From an uncultured Candidatus Entotheonella sp. (GTDB lineage Bacteria > Tectomicrobia > Entotheonellia > Entotheonellales > Entotheonellaceae), in NCBI GenBank assembly GCA_951828535.1, contig OX639990.1, forward strand, positions 3,534,001 through 3,598,000: a stretch of 64,000 nucleotides of DNA, written 5' to 3'. Below are positions 40,924 to 49,624 of this stretch, piece by piece. Within the stretch, counting starts at the first letter, position 1, and each line of letters opens with the position of its first letter. The position numbers and the translations under genes are program-made. Under the pieces are notes generated by a model. It was given only the letters and a program-made list of their open reading frames with translations. It made no database searches and had not been told where the DNA came from.

Positions 40924-41229
40924 CTACACCGTGATCCGCAACGGCATGCCCGACGCCCGCGTAATCCGCATGACCGCGGCGGAGTTGGGGTTGCCGTTTT
41001 CGGACAGCGCCTTGTAGAGCCCTTCGCGGGTCATCCCAATATCGCGGGCCAGCAAAATCATGTTCTGCGCCCGTGCGAACTCGTTCAGGGCGGCCCGGAT
41101 CAGGCTGCCGTCGCCCGGGCCTTCCTCCGCGCACGCGGCAAAAACGCGCATCTTCCTTATCCGGGCCTGTCCGTGCATCACGACTGCCTGCAGCCATTGG
41201 GGCTTAGAGCATACCCGGTTCTGGAGCAC
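40924..41229 (-). CDS. Truncated addiction-module antidote (HigA/RelB-type HTH, 101 aa frame)
   Basis: The C-terminal segment EEGPGDGSLIRAALNEFARA, then LARDIGMTREGLYKALSENGNPNSAAVMRITRA matches the helix-turn-helix of putative addiction-module antidotes. The usual N-terminal half (about 30-35 residues containing the E/D-rich start) is replaced by an unrelated lead. No toxin gene is adjacent. The intact part could start at a downstream ATG, for example MRVFAACAEEGP; the protein is probably non-functional or minimal. Confidence 0.55.
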   Translation of the reverse strand: MLQNRVCSKPQWLQAVVMHGQARIRKMRVFAACAEEGPGDGSLIRAALNEFARAQNMILLARDIGMTREGLYKALSENGNPNSAAVMRITRASGMPLRITV

Positions 41230-41261
41230 TTCCGGATCATAATGGCTTGACCTTAAGTCCA

Positions 41262-41300
41262 GGTCACTCTGGCGAAAGCAGGAGTCCAGAGGTTTTCGGG
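41262..41300. repeat. GGCGAAAGCAGGAGTCCAG-type repeat remnant
   Basis: CTGGCGAAAGCAGGAGTCCA is a degenerate form of the GGCGAAAGCCGGAATCCAG units common in intergenic DNA, related to the elements at 7455 and 25060. Confidence 0.35.
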
Positions 41301-41359
41301 GGCCGCTGGATTTGAGCGATTCACTCAGACTGGTGGCCCTGGCCGAAGCTTGATTGGGC

Positions 41360-42640
41360 TTAGTCCTTCACGATGCCGATTTCGACCATCATGCCGGGCT
41401 TGAGGAGGCCGTTGGTGTTGGGGACGGTGATCTGGACGGGGATGCGTTGCTCCACCTTGGTGAAGCTGCCGGTGGGAGGGAAGAGGGCGAACTCGGAAAT
41501 GGCGGCATGGCCGATGGTGTCCACGATGCCGCGGAATTCGTGGTCGGGGTAGGCGTCTACCTGGATGTCGACGGGCTTGCCGACGGTGACGTCGCGGATG
41601 TACGACTCTTTGATGTTGGCCAGGATCCACACATCATGGGGGTCGCCGATTACCAGCACCGGCTGGCCCTTCTGAACGACCTGGCCTTCCTCGACGCGCT
41701 TGCGGCTGATAATGCCGGAGAGCGGGCTTTTCAGCACCGTTTTGCCCACGTTGCGTTCCGCAAGCTCGCGCTTGGCGTGCGCCTCCTTGAATTGCGCCTC
41801 CAGGATGTTGATCTGTTCCTGAATTCGGCTGCGCTCGCCCTCGGTCTCCGCCAAGCGCACCTTGACGAGAGCCGCTTCGACCTCGGCCTCCAGCGTCTGC
41901 ACACGGCTACGGCGCAGTTGAATACGTTTCTTCAAGGTCAGGGCAGTTTCCAATCGCGCCTGAAGCTGCGCTACACGCTCCTGCGCGGCACTGAGGCGGG
42001 CCTCGGTTTGCGCCAGGTCGTCCTCGGCGTCTTCGCGGATGGTGGCGGACACAATGCCCTCGTCAGATAACGTGCTGACGCGCTCCCAGTTGTTCTCGGC
42101 GCTGCGCACTTGCCCCTGCATCTCGGCGACCGTGGACTCGGCTTCCTTCAGCGCGGCCTCGGCTTCAGCCAATTGGTTTTGCACCTGTTCGGTTTCGATC
42201 ACCAGCGCCGTTCTCTCCTCGGCCAGGGCGCTCTGCTTGGCGGCGTGTTCGGCGCGGGCATGAGCGATTTGATCCCGCGCGCGTATACTGTCGAGTTTAA
42301 CTTCCTCGCGCAGTACCTTGAGCTGGAAAGCAATCATGTCTACCCGGGCCTGCGTCTCTTCGAACTGAAGCTCGTAATCGGTGCTGTACATTTCCAGCAG
42401 CACGTCGTCCTTCTGCACCACGCTGCCCTCGTCGACGTGCAGGGCGCGCACCGTGCCGCCCACCTTCGGCGCCACCGGTACCATCAGGCCCTTGACGCGG
42501 GCGTCGTCGGTCACCACGTGTTTGGTTGTGTAAATCCAATAATCGACTCCGTAATACAAGCCAACGATCACCCCGAGGCCCAAGAGAATAGAGGGCAGAA
42601 TGACGCGCAGGCGGCCCGGTAGGGCGATTCTTTCGGCCAT
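41360..42640 (-). CDS. HlyD/EmrA-type membrane fusion protein (426 aa)
   Basis: One membrane helix (residues about 12-32) is followed by a lipoyl-like half motif (VVTDDARVKGLMVPVAPKVGG), a long coiled-coil hairpin (about 90-300, rich in Glu/Ala/Gln) and KTVLKSPLSGIISRKRVEEGQ, the second lipoyl half, then a beta-barrel (VWILANIKESYI). It would bridge an inner-membrane pump to an outer-membrane channel. No transporter gene is adjacent. ATG 42640 is chosen because the family start MAERIALPGRLRV begins there; the open frame extends further upstream without similarity. Confidence 0.85.
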   Translation of the reverse strand: MAERIALPGRLRVILPSILLGLGVIVGLYYGVDYWIYTTKHVVTDDARVKGLMVPVAPKVGGTVRALHVDEGSVVQKDDVLLEMYSTDYELQFEETQARVDMIAFQLKVLREEVKLDSIRARDQIAHARAEHAAKQSALAEERTALVIETEQVQNQLAEAEAALKEAESTVAEMQGQVRSAENNWERVSTLSDEGIVSATIREDAEDDLAQTEARLSAAQERVAQLQARLETALTLKKRIQLRRSRVQTLEAEVEAALVKVRLAETEGERSRIQEQINILEAQFKEAHAKRELAERNVGKTVLKSPLSGIISRKRVEEGQVVQKGQPVLVIGDPHDVWILANIKESYIRDVTVGKPVDIQVDAYPDHEFRGIVDTIGHAAISEFALFPPTGSFTKVEQRIPVQITVPNTNGLLKPGMMVEIGIVKD

Positions 42641-42713
42641 AAGGCGTGCGTTCCTGAGAGAAGGGATTCGATATGTTACGACATGGAGGCGAGATAGTTG
42701 AATGCTATCACAT

Positions 42714-45700
42714 TCAAAGTTCGCTAGCCAGAAGCCGCTGCAAGCCTCTCTTGAGCTGCACCAGGCGCTCGGCGGGCGTTCCTTCAGCCTCGGGAACGCA
42801 CACCACGTGCTCGGATTGGAAGCGATATCCAGGGTAGTCGGACTCCAGCCAGGGCAGCAGTCGTTCCGGCGCCAGCGGCGTCGAGGCGTGGAATGCCAGA
42901 CGGACCTCCGTACCCCGCTGCTCAATGCGTTCCAGGGCCAATTGCCGCGCCAGGATTTTGATTTCCAACACCTCCAGAAGCTGCAGCGTGGCCTCGGGCA
43001 GCACCCCGAAACGATCCTGCATTTCGTTTCGCAACGCCTGCAACGCCGTGCTGCTCGTCACCGCCGACAAGCGCCGGTACAACTGCAGGCGCTGGGTTTC
43101 GCTCTCCACGTAGCTCTGCGGGATGTGTCCCTGCACCCCTAGGCGAAGTTCGGGCTCAACCCACACGGTGACGGCCTCGCCCTTGGCCTCGCGTACCGCC
43201 TCGGCCATCATCTGGCAATACAGATCGAACCCCACGCTGTTCATGTGGCCGGATTGCTGCGGCCCCAGCAGGTTGCCGGCGCCGCGGATTTCCAGGTCGC
43301 GGGAAGCCAGATGAAAGCCGGACCCTAGCTCGGAAAATTCCTCGAACGCCTCGATCCGCCGCCGTGCCACGCCGGACAGCAGCGCCTCGCCGGGAATGAG
43401 CAGGTAGGCATAGGCCTGTATCAGGCCGCGCCCCACCCGGCCGCGCAATTGGTGCATCTGCGCCAGCCCGAAGCTGTCGGCACGGTTGATGATGATGGTG
43501 TTGACCGACGGTATGTCGAGGCCGGATTCGATGATCGTGGTGCACAGCAGCAGGTCGAAGTCGCGCCGCAGGAAATCCAGCATCACCGCCTCCAGCTGGC
43601 GCTCCGGCATCTGGCCGTGGGCGGTGCGGATGCGGCACTCGGGCGCCAGGCGCTGCAGCATGGCGTGGATGACCGGCAGACTGGCGATGTGGTTGTGCAC
43701 GAAAAACACCTGCCCGTGCCGAGCCAGCTCCTGCCGCACGGCGCGCTCGATGATTTCTTCGCTGAACGGCATGATCACTGTCTCAATGGCGCTGCGCCCA
43801 CCGGGCGGCGTCGCCATGATGGTGCAATCGCGTAGGCCGCTGAGCGCCATCTGCAGCGAGCGCGGGATGGGCGTGGCGGTGAGGATGAGCACGTCGGTCT
43901 TCATGCTCAGCCGCTTGATGCGCTCCTTGTGTCCAACGCCGAAGCGGTGCTCCTCGTCCACCACCAGCAGGCCCAAATCTTTGAAGCGGATGTCCTTCTG
44001 CAGCAGGCGGTGGGTGCCGATGACGATGTCGACCGTTCCCTCTTGCAGCCCCTCCAGCGTTCGGGTCTGTTCCTTGCGGCTGTTCAGGCGGCTCAGCATG
44101 GCCACCCGCGCGCCGAACGCCTCGAAGCGGCGCTGAAAGGTCTCGGTGTGTTGCTGCGCCAGCACCGTGGTGGGCACCAGAACGGCCACCTGCTTGCCGT
44201 CGAACACCGCCTTGAAGGCGGCGCGCAGGGCGACCTCGGTCTTGCCGTAGCCGACATCGCCGCACACCAGCCGTTCCATGGGACGCGGGTGTTCCATGTC
44301 GATCAGCACGTCCTGGATGGCCTGCATCTGGTCGTCGGTTTCGACGTACTCGAAGGCGTTTTCAAACTCCTGGTGCAGCGTTGTGGACGCCGCGAACCTG
44401 TGGCCGACGTCCTGCTGGCGCGAGGCGTGCAGGCTGACCAGTTCGCCGGCCATGTCGAGCAGCGCCGCCTGGACGCGCGCCTTGGTGCGCGCCCAGGCGG
44501 CGGCGCCCAGGCGGTCGAGTGACACCTTGACGTCTTCGCCGCTGCCGCTGCGGTATTTCTCTACCAGGCTAAGGCGGTAGGATGGGACGTAGAGCTTCGC
44601 CTCGTCGGCGTAGGTGAGCTCCATGAATTCGCCGCCCTGGTGATCGACGTCGAGGAACGTCATGCCGCCGAAGCGCCCGATGCCGTAGTCGGCATGCACC
44701 ACCAGGTCGCCGGGGCGCAGCGTGCTGACGTGGCTCGTCGGGTGCGCCGGGCCAGCAGGCGATGGCGCGGTTTGCTGCTTATCGCTGAACAGATCGCCCC
44801 CCCGCAGGACCACGAGGCGTTCATCCGGCCACAGGAAGCCGTGGCTGAGACTGCCTAAGGCCAGCATGGTGCTGCCCGGCGGGATGGCGCCTTCGTTCAG
44901 GCATTGCGCGGCGGTGTCTGCAATGCGGCAACCGAGGCTGTAAGACGCCAGCACGTCGTGCAGTCGCCGTGTTTCCGGGCCGGAGCGGCACAGGATGAGC
45001 ACCCCGAAGCCATCGCCGTGCCACTGTCTGAGGTGCGCTATAAAGCGTCCCAGGTCGCCCGAAAACGCCGGCGTGCCGCGCATGCGCAGTTCGGTGAGGT
45101 TGGTGGATAGTGGATAGTGGTCAGTGGCTAGCGGCTTTTGTTCTTGCTCCCCACGCTTCACGAACCACTCATCACTGCCTTTGAGGTTGTGGTAGCGGGT
45201 CAGCGCGACGTCGGTTCGCTCGCGCAGTTGCCGGGTCAGCGTCGGCACGGCGACGCATCGCTCCGTTGCATACGGCACGGTGCTGTCGCCCAGTCGCATG
45301 GCGAGCGGCGGTGGGAGTTGATCCAGGATGAGATGGACGTCTTCCAGATCGACGCAGCAAACCATCACGGCGTCCGGCAGGCCCGCCAATGGACATTCAA
45401 GGTCGTCAAAGAAAAAGGTATCCAGACCCCACGGCCAGGCGGCGGGATGCTGCTGGCGCCAATGCTCGAAGCTGGCGGCGATTCCGGCGTCATGCCAGTC
45501 GTGGGCGCGCAGATGCGCTCGCAGCCGCTCCCAGCCCGGCGCCGCTTCGGAGCCCTGCGGCGGCAGGACATGCAATGGCGCGATGACGATGCGCTGCAAT
45601 TCGGCCACCGATAGCTGCGAGGCGACGTCGAAGGTGCGGATGGTTTCCACCTCGTCACCGAAGAATTCGAGCCGCCAGGGCCGCCTTTCCCCGGGCGAAA

Positions 45701-46244
45701 AAACGTCCAGGATGCCGCCGCGCAGGGCGAACTCCCCAGCCGTCTCCACCATGGAGGTGCGCCGGTAACCGCGTTCGACCAGCGCCGCAGCGAACCCCGG
45801 CAGCGGGGTGACGTTGCCGACCTGGACCGGCATCAGGCGCTCGGCGAACAACCCCGGTGCCGTCCCGTAACGCAGCGAGGCGGCAGCGGCGACCACCACC
45901 ACGGGTTCGCCGTTGCGCAGCCGCCACAGGGGTAGGTCGGCTGACAGCGCTTGCGTCTGAGTCGCTCCCTGCGGTTCGGGTATGTAACCCAGAACGGTGC
46001 TGGATTCCTGGCAACAGGATGAGGAACTTGGCAGGTCGTCGAGAAAACAACGCAGATCGTTAATGAGCTCATCGCGGCGGGCAGGCTCCGGTGTCACGAC
46101 GCACACTGGCCCCCGGCGTTCAGCGAACCAGCGCGCCAGTAAATAGCCTTGGCCGCCCGGACGCGATCCGCGCAGGATTCTTGGCGCCGGCCAACCCGTC
46201 TCGTTATGACACGCGATGTCGGTTGTAAGTGTTGGCATGGTCAT
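42714..46244 (-). CDS. mfd: Transcription-repair coupling factor Mfd (1176 aa)
   Basis: N-terminal UvrB-like part (about 1-350), then the RNA polymerase-interacting CarD-like domain (GDLVVHADYGIGRFGGM, about 500-520), and RecG-like helicase domains with Walker A GDVGYGKTE (about 665) and VVDEEHRFGVG (about 760), ending in the TRCF domain (ELRLGVQGHIPQSYV). Mfd removes stalled RNA polymerase and recruits UvrA. The stop of pilC overlaps the start by one base. Between the UvrB-like part and RID, residues KPLATDHYPLSTN come from an inserted DNA repeat (see 45101-45141). Confidence 0.95.
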   Translation of the reverse strand: MTMPTLTTDIACHNETGWPAPRILRGSRPGGQGYLLARWFAERRGPVCVVTPEPARRDELINDLRCFLDDLPSSSSCCQESSTVLGYIPEPQGATQTQALSADLPLWRLRNGEPVVVVAAAASLRYGTAPGLFAERLMPVQVGNVTPLPGFAAALVERGYRRTSMVETAGEFALRGGILDVFSPGERRPWRLEFFGDEVETIRTFDVASQLSVAELQRIVIAPLHVLPPQGSEAAPGWERLRAHLRAHDWHDAGIAASFEHWRQQHPAAWPWGLDTFFFDDLECPLAGLPDAVMVCCVDLEDVHLILDQLPPPLAMRLGDSTVPYATERCVAVPTLTRQLRERTDVALTRYHNLKGSDEWFVKRGEQEQKPLATDHYPLSTNLTELRMRGTPAFSGDLGRFIAHLRQWHGDGFGVLILCRSGPETRRLHDVLASYSLGCRIADTAAQCLNEGAIPPGSTMLALGSLSHGFLWPDERLVVLRGGDLFSDKQQTAPSPAGPAHPTSHVSTLRPGDLVVHADYGIGRFGGMTFLDVDHQGGEFMELTYADEAKLYVPSYRLSLVEKYRSGSGEDVKVSLDRLGAAAWARTKARVQAALLDMAGELVSLHASRQQDVGHRFAASTTLHQEFENAFEYVETDDQMQAIQDVLIDMEHPRPMERLVCGDVGYGKTEVALRAAFKAVFDGKQVAVLVPTTVLAQQHTETFQRRFEAFGARVAMLSRLNSRKEQTRTLEGLQEGTVDIVIGTHRLLQKDIRFKDLGLLVVDEEHRFGVGHKERIKRLSMKTDVLILTATPIPRSLQMALSGLRDCTIMATPPGGRSAIETVIMPFSEEIIERAVRQELARHGQVFFVHNHIASLPVIHAMLQRLAPECRIRTAHGQMPERQLEAVMLDFLRRDFDLLLCTTIIESGLDIPSVNTIIINRADSFGLAQMHQLRGRVGRGLIQAYAYLLIPGEALLSGVARRRIEAFEEFSELGSGFHLASRDLEIRGAGNLLGPQQSGHMNSVGFDLYCQMMAEAVREAKGEAVTVWVEPELRLGVQGHIPQSYVESETQRLQLYRRLSAVTSSTALQALRNEMQDRFGVLPEATLQLLEVLEIKILARQLALERIEQRGTEVRLAFHASTPLAPERLLPWLESDYPGYRFQSEHVVCVPEAEGTPAERLVQLKRGLQRLLASEL
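45101..45141. repeat. In-frame repeat insertion within mfd
   Basis: TGGTGGATAGTGGATAGTGG followed by TCAGTGGCTAGCGGCTTTTG is a run of TAGTGG-type repeats characteristic of dispersed non-coding elements, yet here it is translated (as a PLATDHYPLST segment) without breaking the frame. Confidence 0.55.
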
Positions 46245-47452
46245 CAGCCAAAGGTGCCAGCCATCTCGAAGATGGGCAAATACATGGCGATCAGCATGAA
46301 GCCGATGAGCGCCCCGAGAACCACCATCAGCAGCGGCTCCAACAAGGAGGTTAGCGCCTCGACAGCGTGGTTCACGTCGTCGTCGTAAAAATCGGCGATC
46401 TTGTTGAGCATGGCGTCCAGGGAGCCGGCGTTTTCGCCCACTTCGACCATCTGCACCACCATCGGCGCAAAAACCGTCTGGTCGCGTAGCGACTCAGCAA
46501 TCGTGCTCCCCTGCTTGATGCGCTCAATAGCGGTCAGAACGGCGTCTTCCATCACTTTGTTGCCGGTGATACGGGCGGTGATGGCCAGGCCGTCGAGGAT
46601 GGGCACGCCGCTGCTGACCAATGTCGCCAGTGTGCGGGCAAACGACGCCACCGCCATCTTCTCGACGAGACCGCCGAGGACGGGCGCCTTCAACAAGGCA
46701 GTGTCTATCAGCCGCCGCCCGCTGGCGGTGCGACGGAACCATCTGAACGCCCAGACCACTGCGAGGGCCGTGACCACCAAGTAGAGGATGACCGCCTTGA
46801 CGCCACTGCTCAGTGCCATGACGAGGCGCGTTGGCGCGGGCAGGGCACCGCCGAAGCTCTCGAGCAGGTCGGCGAAAATGGGGATGACGTAGATCAGCAT
46901 GAAGATCATGGCCAGCACGGCGACCGCGACAATGGCCGCCGGGTAGGCCATGGCGCCTTTGATCTTGTCCCGCAGCGCGCGGGATTTTTCCAGATAGACG
47001 GCCAAGCGGGTGAGGATGGTGTCGAGGGCGCCGCCCGCTTCGCCCGCCTCGACCATGTTGACGTAGAAATCGCCGAACACCTGCGGCTGTTTGCGCAGCG
47101 CTTCCGTGAAGCTGGCGCCTGCCTCCACGTCCGCCTTCACTTGCATGAGGATTTCCGCGAGGCGCTTGTTCGGGGTTTGACGGCCCAGCGTATCGAGGCA
47201 CTGAACGAGGGGCAGCCCCGAGGAGATCATGGTGGCAAATTGCCGGGTGAACACGACGAGATCCACGGCTGCGACGCCGCTCGTGAGGCCGGGGAGGTGG
47301 ATCGTCAAGTTCCTGGGTCGGGCGCGCAGCGACGTGACGATGAGTTGGCGTTGCCGCAACGCCAAGGCGGCCGCGCGACGGTCGGCAGCGTCAATCTGGC
47401 CGCGCTGCATGGCGCCGGCGGCTGTTCGGACCGTGTACGTGAAAGTCGGCAT
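46244..47452 (-). CDS. pilC: Type IV pilus/type II secretion inner-membrane protein PilC (402 aa)
   Basis: GspF/PilC fold with two repeats: VDLVVFTRQFATMISSGLPL and the matching ASFARTLATLVSSGVPIL, each followed by EAGE/EVGE motifs (MVEAGEAGGAL, MVEVGENAGSL). Three membrane regions (about 170-190, 220-245, 378-395). PilC couples the PilB/PilT motors to pilus assembly. The pilB and pilT genes are not in this window. Start ATG 47452; overlap of its stop with the mfd start suggests cotranscription. Confidence 0.93.
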   Translation of the reverse strand: MPTFTYTVRTAAGAMQRGQIDAADRRAAALALRQRQLIVTSLRARPRNLTIHLPGLTSGVAAVDLVVFTRQFATMISSGLPLVQCLDTLGRQTPNKRLAEILMQVKADVEAGASFTEALRKQPQVFGDFYVNMVEAGEAGGALDTILTRLAVYLEKSRALRDKIKGAMAYPAAIVAVAVLAMIFMLIYVIPIFADLLESFGGALPAPTRLVMALSSGVKAVILYLVVTALAVVWAFRWFRRTASGRRLIDTALLKAPVLGGLVEKMAVASFARTLATLVSSGVPILDGLAITARITGNKVMEDAVLTAIERIKQGSTIAESLRDQTVFAPMVVQMVEVGENAGSLDAMLNKIADFYDDDVNHAVEALTSLLEPLLMVVLGALIGFMLIAMYLPIFEMAGTFG

Positions 47453-47469
47453 GGGTTTTGGATTGACCT

Positions 47470-48342
47470 TTAATCGAGATGGGCTTCAAGCGCCGGGCCC
47501 ACCGCCTCCAAAGGGAAGGCGAGGCCGGTCCAGATCGTGAACGCCGCGGCGCCCTGGCCCAGCAGCATGTCGAGGCCGCCAATCGTGGTGCAGCCGGCGG
47601 CTCGGGCGTCCTGCAGGAACGGTGTGTTCAGAGGTCGGTAGACGATGTCGTAGACGATCTGCTCGGGCCCGAAGCAGCGGCTGGGCAGCAGGGGTTCGTC
47701 ACCTTCGTGCATCCCGAGCGAGGTGGCGTTGACGAGCAGACGGCTCTGCTGGGCGTCGTCGGCGGCGTCTGACATCGGCACGGCGCGCACCTCGGCGTCC
47801 GTAAACCGTTTTTGCAAGTCCGCGGCCAGACGCTCGCTGCGGACGTGGGTGCGATTGGCGATGACCAGTCGCGGGCAGCCGGCGTTCAGCAGCGCGGCTG
47901 CCAAGGCACGCGCCGCGCCGCCGGCACCCAGGACGAGCACTGGGAGCTGGCTCAAAGGCGCTCCGAGATTTTGCAACGGCTGCAGAAACCCGGCACCGTC
48001 CGTGTTGTGGCCGGCGGTGCGGCCGTCGTGCACGTGCACCGTATTGACGGCGCCAATTGCCCTCGCCTCAGCCGTCACCTCGTCCAGACACGCCATGATG
48101 GCTTCCTTGTGCGGGATGGTCACGTTAAAGCCTGCGACCCCCAGCGCTACGGCCCCGGCAACGGCTCTGGCGAGGTCGTCCGGCGCCACGGAGAAAGGCA
48201 CGTAGACGGCGTCCAGCCCGTGGTGTCGGAACGCCAGGGTGTGCATCAACGGCGACAGGGAATGCCCGATCGGATAGCCCATGATGCCGTACAGCCGGGT
48301 GGACCCGGAGACGTTGGTGGGAGACGTGGATTCGGTTGGCAT
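47470..48342 (-). CDS. aroE: Shikimate dehydrogenase (290 aa)
   Basis: GYPIGHSLSPLMHT (Ser28, Ser30 bind shikimate), Lys79 in NVTIPHKEAI, Asp115 in HNTDGAGFL and the NADP site VLGAGGAARALAAAL define AroE. It reduces 3-dehydroshikimate in the route that feeds the PheA-TyrA fusion at 25234. AGGAGG sits 5 bases before ATG 48342; an upstream in-frame ATG at 48384 is less likely. pilC lies 17 bases downstream on the same strand. Confidence 0.94.
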   Translation of the reverse strand: MPTESTSPTNVSGSTRLYGIMGYPIGHSLSPLMHTLAFRHHGLDAVYVPFSVAPDDLARAVAGAVALGVAGFNVTIPHKEAIMACLDEVTAEARAIGAVNTVHVHDGRTAGHNTDGAGFLQPLQNLGAPLSQLPVLVLGAGGAARALAAALLNAGCPRLVIANRTHVRSERLAADLQKRFTDAEVRAVPMSDAADDAQQSRLLVNATSLGMHEGDEPLLPSRCFGPEQIVYDIVYRPLNTPFLQDARAAGCTTIGGLDMLLGQGAAAFTIWTGLAFPLEAVGPALEAHLD

Positions 48343-48380
48343 GCTGTCCTCCTGGCCCATTCGCTGGCACTCGCGGTGCT

Positions 48381-49175
48381 TCATTGCTTGCGCTCGCTTG
48401 CGCTCGCTGTGGGTGCGAGGCGCTCGAGTTTTTCGCGGGACGCAACGGCGAGGGGATTGTCAGGTTGCAGGGCGATGACCCGTTCCAGCGCCTGACGCGC
48501 CTCGTCCACCTGTCCAGCAGCTAGCAGCACATCGCCGAGTCCCGCGTAGGCTGCCGCGTAAGTAGGTCGCAGGCGAACAGCATCACGAAAGGCCTGGATG
48601 GCGGCGTCAGGACGCCCCATGCGATCGTATGCCAAGCCCAGGTTGTGGTACGCCTCGGGCAGACTCCGGTAGCTCAGGGCGCGGCGAAACTGCGCCGCCG
48701 CCAAATCGAACTGTCCCTGCTGTGAATGAGCCAGTCCCATGTTCACGTGCGCCAAGGCGGGCCGATCGTAACCGGGGTCCTGCAGGGCGCGTTGCGCCAA
48801 ATCCAGGGCTTCGTCGGGGCGGTTGCGCAGCAACAGCAGGGTGCTGTAATTCACCAGAACGGAGGGAGACGGGTTATTCTGCTGCAACGCCTGTCGGTAG
48901 GCGTCTTCGGCGAGGTCGAAGCGGTTGCGAATTTGGTATGTCAGGGCCAGAAGCTCGAAGTAGCTCGGCTCGCGCGGGCGCAGACTCAGTGCCTGGCGGA
49001 TCGCCTGTTCGGCGGCATCGTAGGATTCGGCGCCGAGATACGTCTGCGCCAATTGGTAGTAGTTGTCGGCCTGCGCCCGCTGTTCGGCGATCGTCCCGCA
49101 GCCCAGCGACACGCCGGCGACGGCGAGGATCAGGACGGAAGCAAGTCGGCGGGCATTGGTGGGAATTGGCTTCAT
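48381..49175 (-). CDS. TPR lipoprotein, PilF/PilW-pilotin-like (264 aa)
   Basis: A lipoprotein signal (LILAVAGVSLGC, Cys26) is followed by six or so tetratricopeptide repeats (YYQLAQTYLGAESYDAAEQA and similar). The layout fits PilF-type pilotins that help outer-membrane secretin assembly, although specific PilF residues cannot be confirmed. Upstream of aroE and pilC on the same strand, which weakly supports a pilus role. The gap to the aroE start is 38 bases. Confidence 0.75.
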   Translation of the reverse strand: MKPIPTNARRLASVLILAVAGVSLGCGTIAEQRAQADNYYQLAQTYLGAESYDAAEQAIRQALSLRPREPSYFELLALTYQIRNRFDLAEDAYRQALQQNNPSPSVLVNYSTLLLLRNRPDEALDLAQRALQDPGYDRPALAHVNMGLAHSQQGQFDLAAAQFRRALSYRSLPEAYHNLGLAYDRMGRPDAAIQAFRDAVRLRPTYAAAYAGLGDVLLAAGQVDEARQALERVIALQPDNPLAVASREKLERLAPTASASERKQ

Positions 49176-49237
49176 ACGAGGCTGGCCTCAGGTTTGGCGA
49201 AGCAGTGCCTGCTCATACCGATTTATCATGGCCCGTC

Positions 49238-49537
49238 CTAGTGCGCCAGCCGTTCGATGAATCGGGGCCTGCGCGCGTGCCGCTCACGAAGCGAGCGAAG
49301 GCGATTCCTGAAGGTTTCTGTTTCGCCGTCTTCACCAGCCAGCGCCTGCGGATTGAGGAGCCGACTCGTAGCCTGTTCATAGCCGTCGGGGTTAAGGTTT
49401 GATGTCGCCTTTTCCACCTCGTTCCAGACCTGGGTTCCCCGACGCCTGACGGCATCGAGGCGTAGCCGTCGTGCTTCCTGGGCCTCCCGACGTTCGGCTT
49501 CGATGGCCTGGAATTCGCAGTGCTGGTACTCGCTCAA
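49238..49537 (-). CDS. Internally deleted uncharacterised protein (99 aa)
   Basis: Begins MSEYQHCEFQAI, close to the conserved start (MSEYQYYEFQAID) of a larger uncharacterised protein family, and ends with a Glu/Arg-rich helical tail (QVWNEVEKATSNLNPDGYEQ, then FRNRLRSLRERHARRPRFIE) that matches the end of such proteins. The several hundred residues usually between them are absent. It looks like an in-frame deletion product, possibly non-functional. Recognition is from memory only. Confidence 0.5.
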   Translation of the reverse strand: MSEYQHCEFQAIEAERREAQEARRLRLDAVRRRGTQVWNEVEKATSNLNPDGYEQATSRLLNPQALAGEDGETETFRNRLRSLRERHARRPRFIERLAH

Positions 49538-49624
49538 TGGCTGATTTCCCTATTGCCGCCTCCTGCATCACGTCTGGACCCGCCGTCCCGAGACACCGCG
49601 TATGGCAATGGCGACGCTTTCTCC

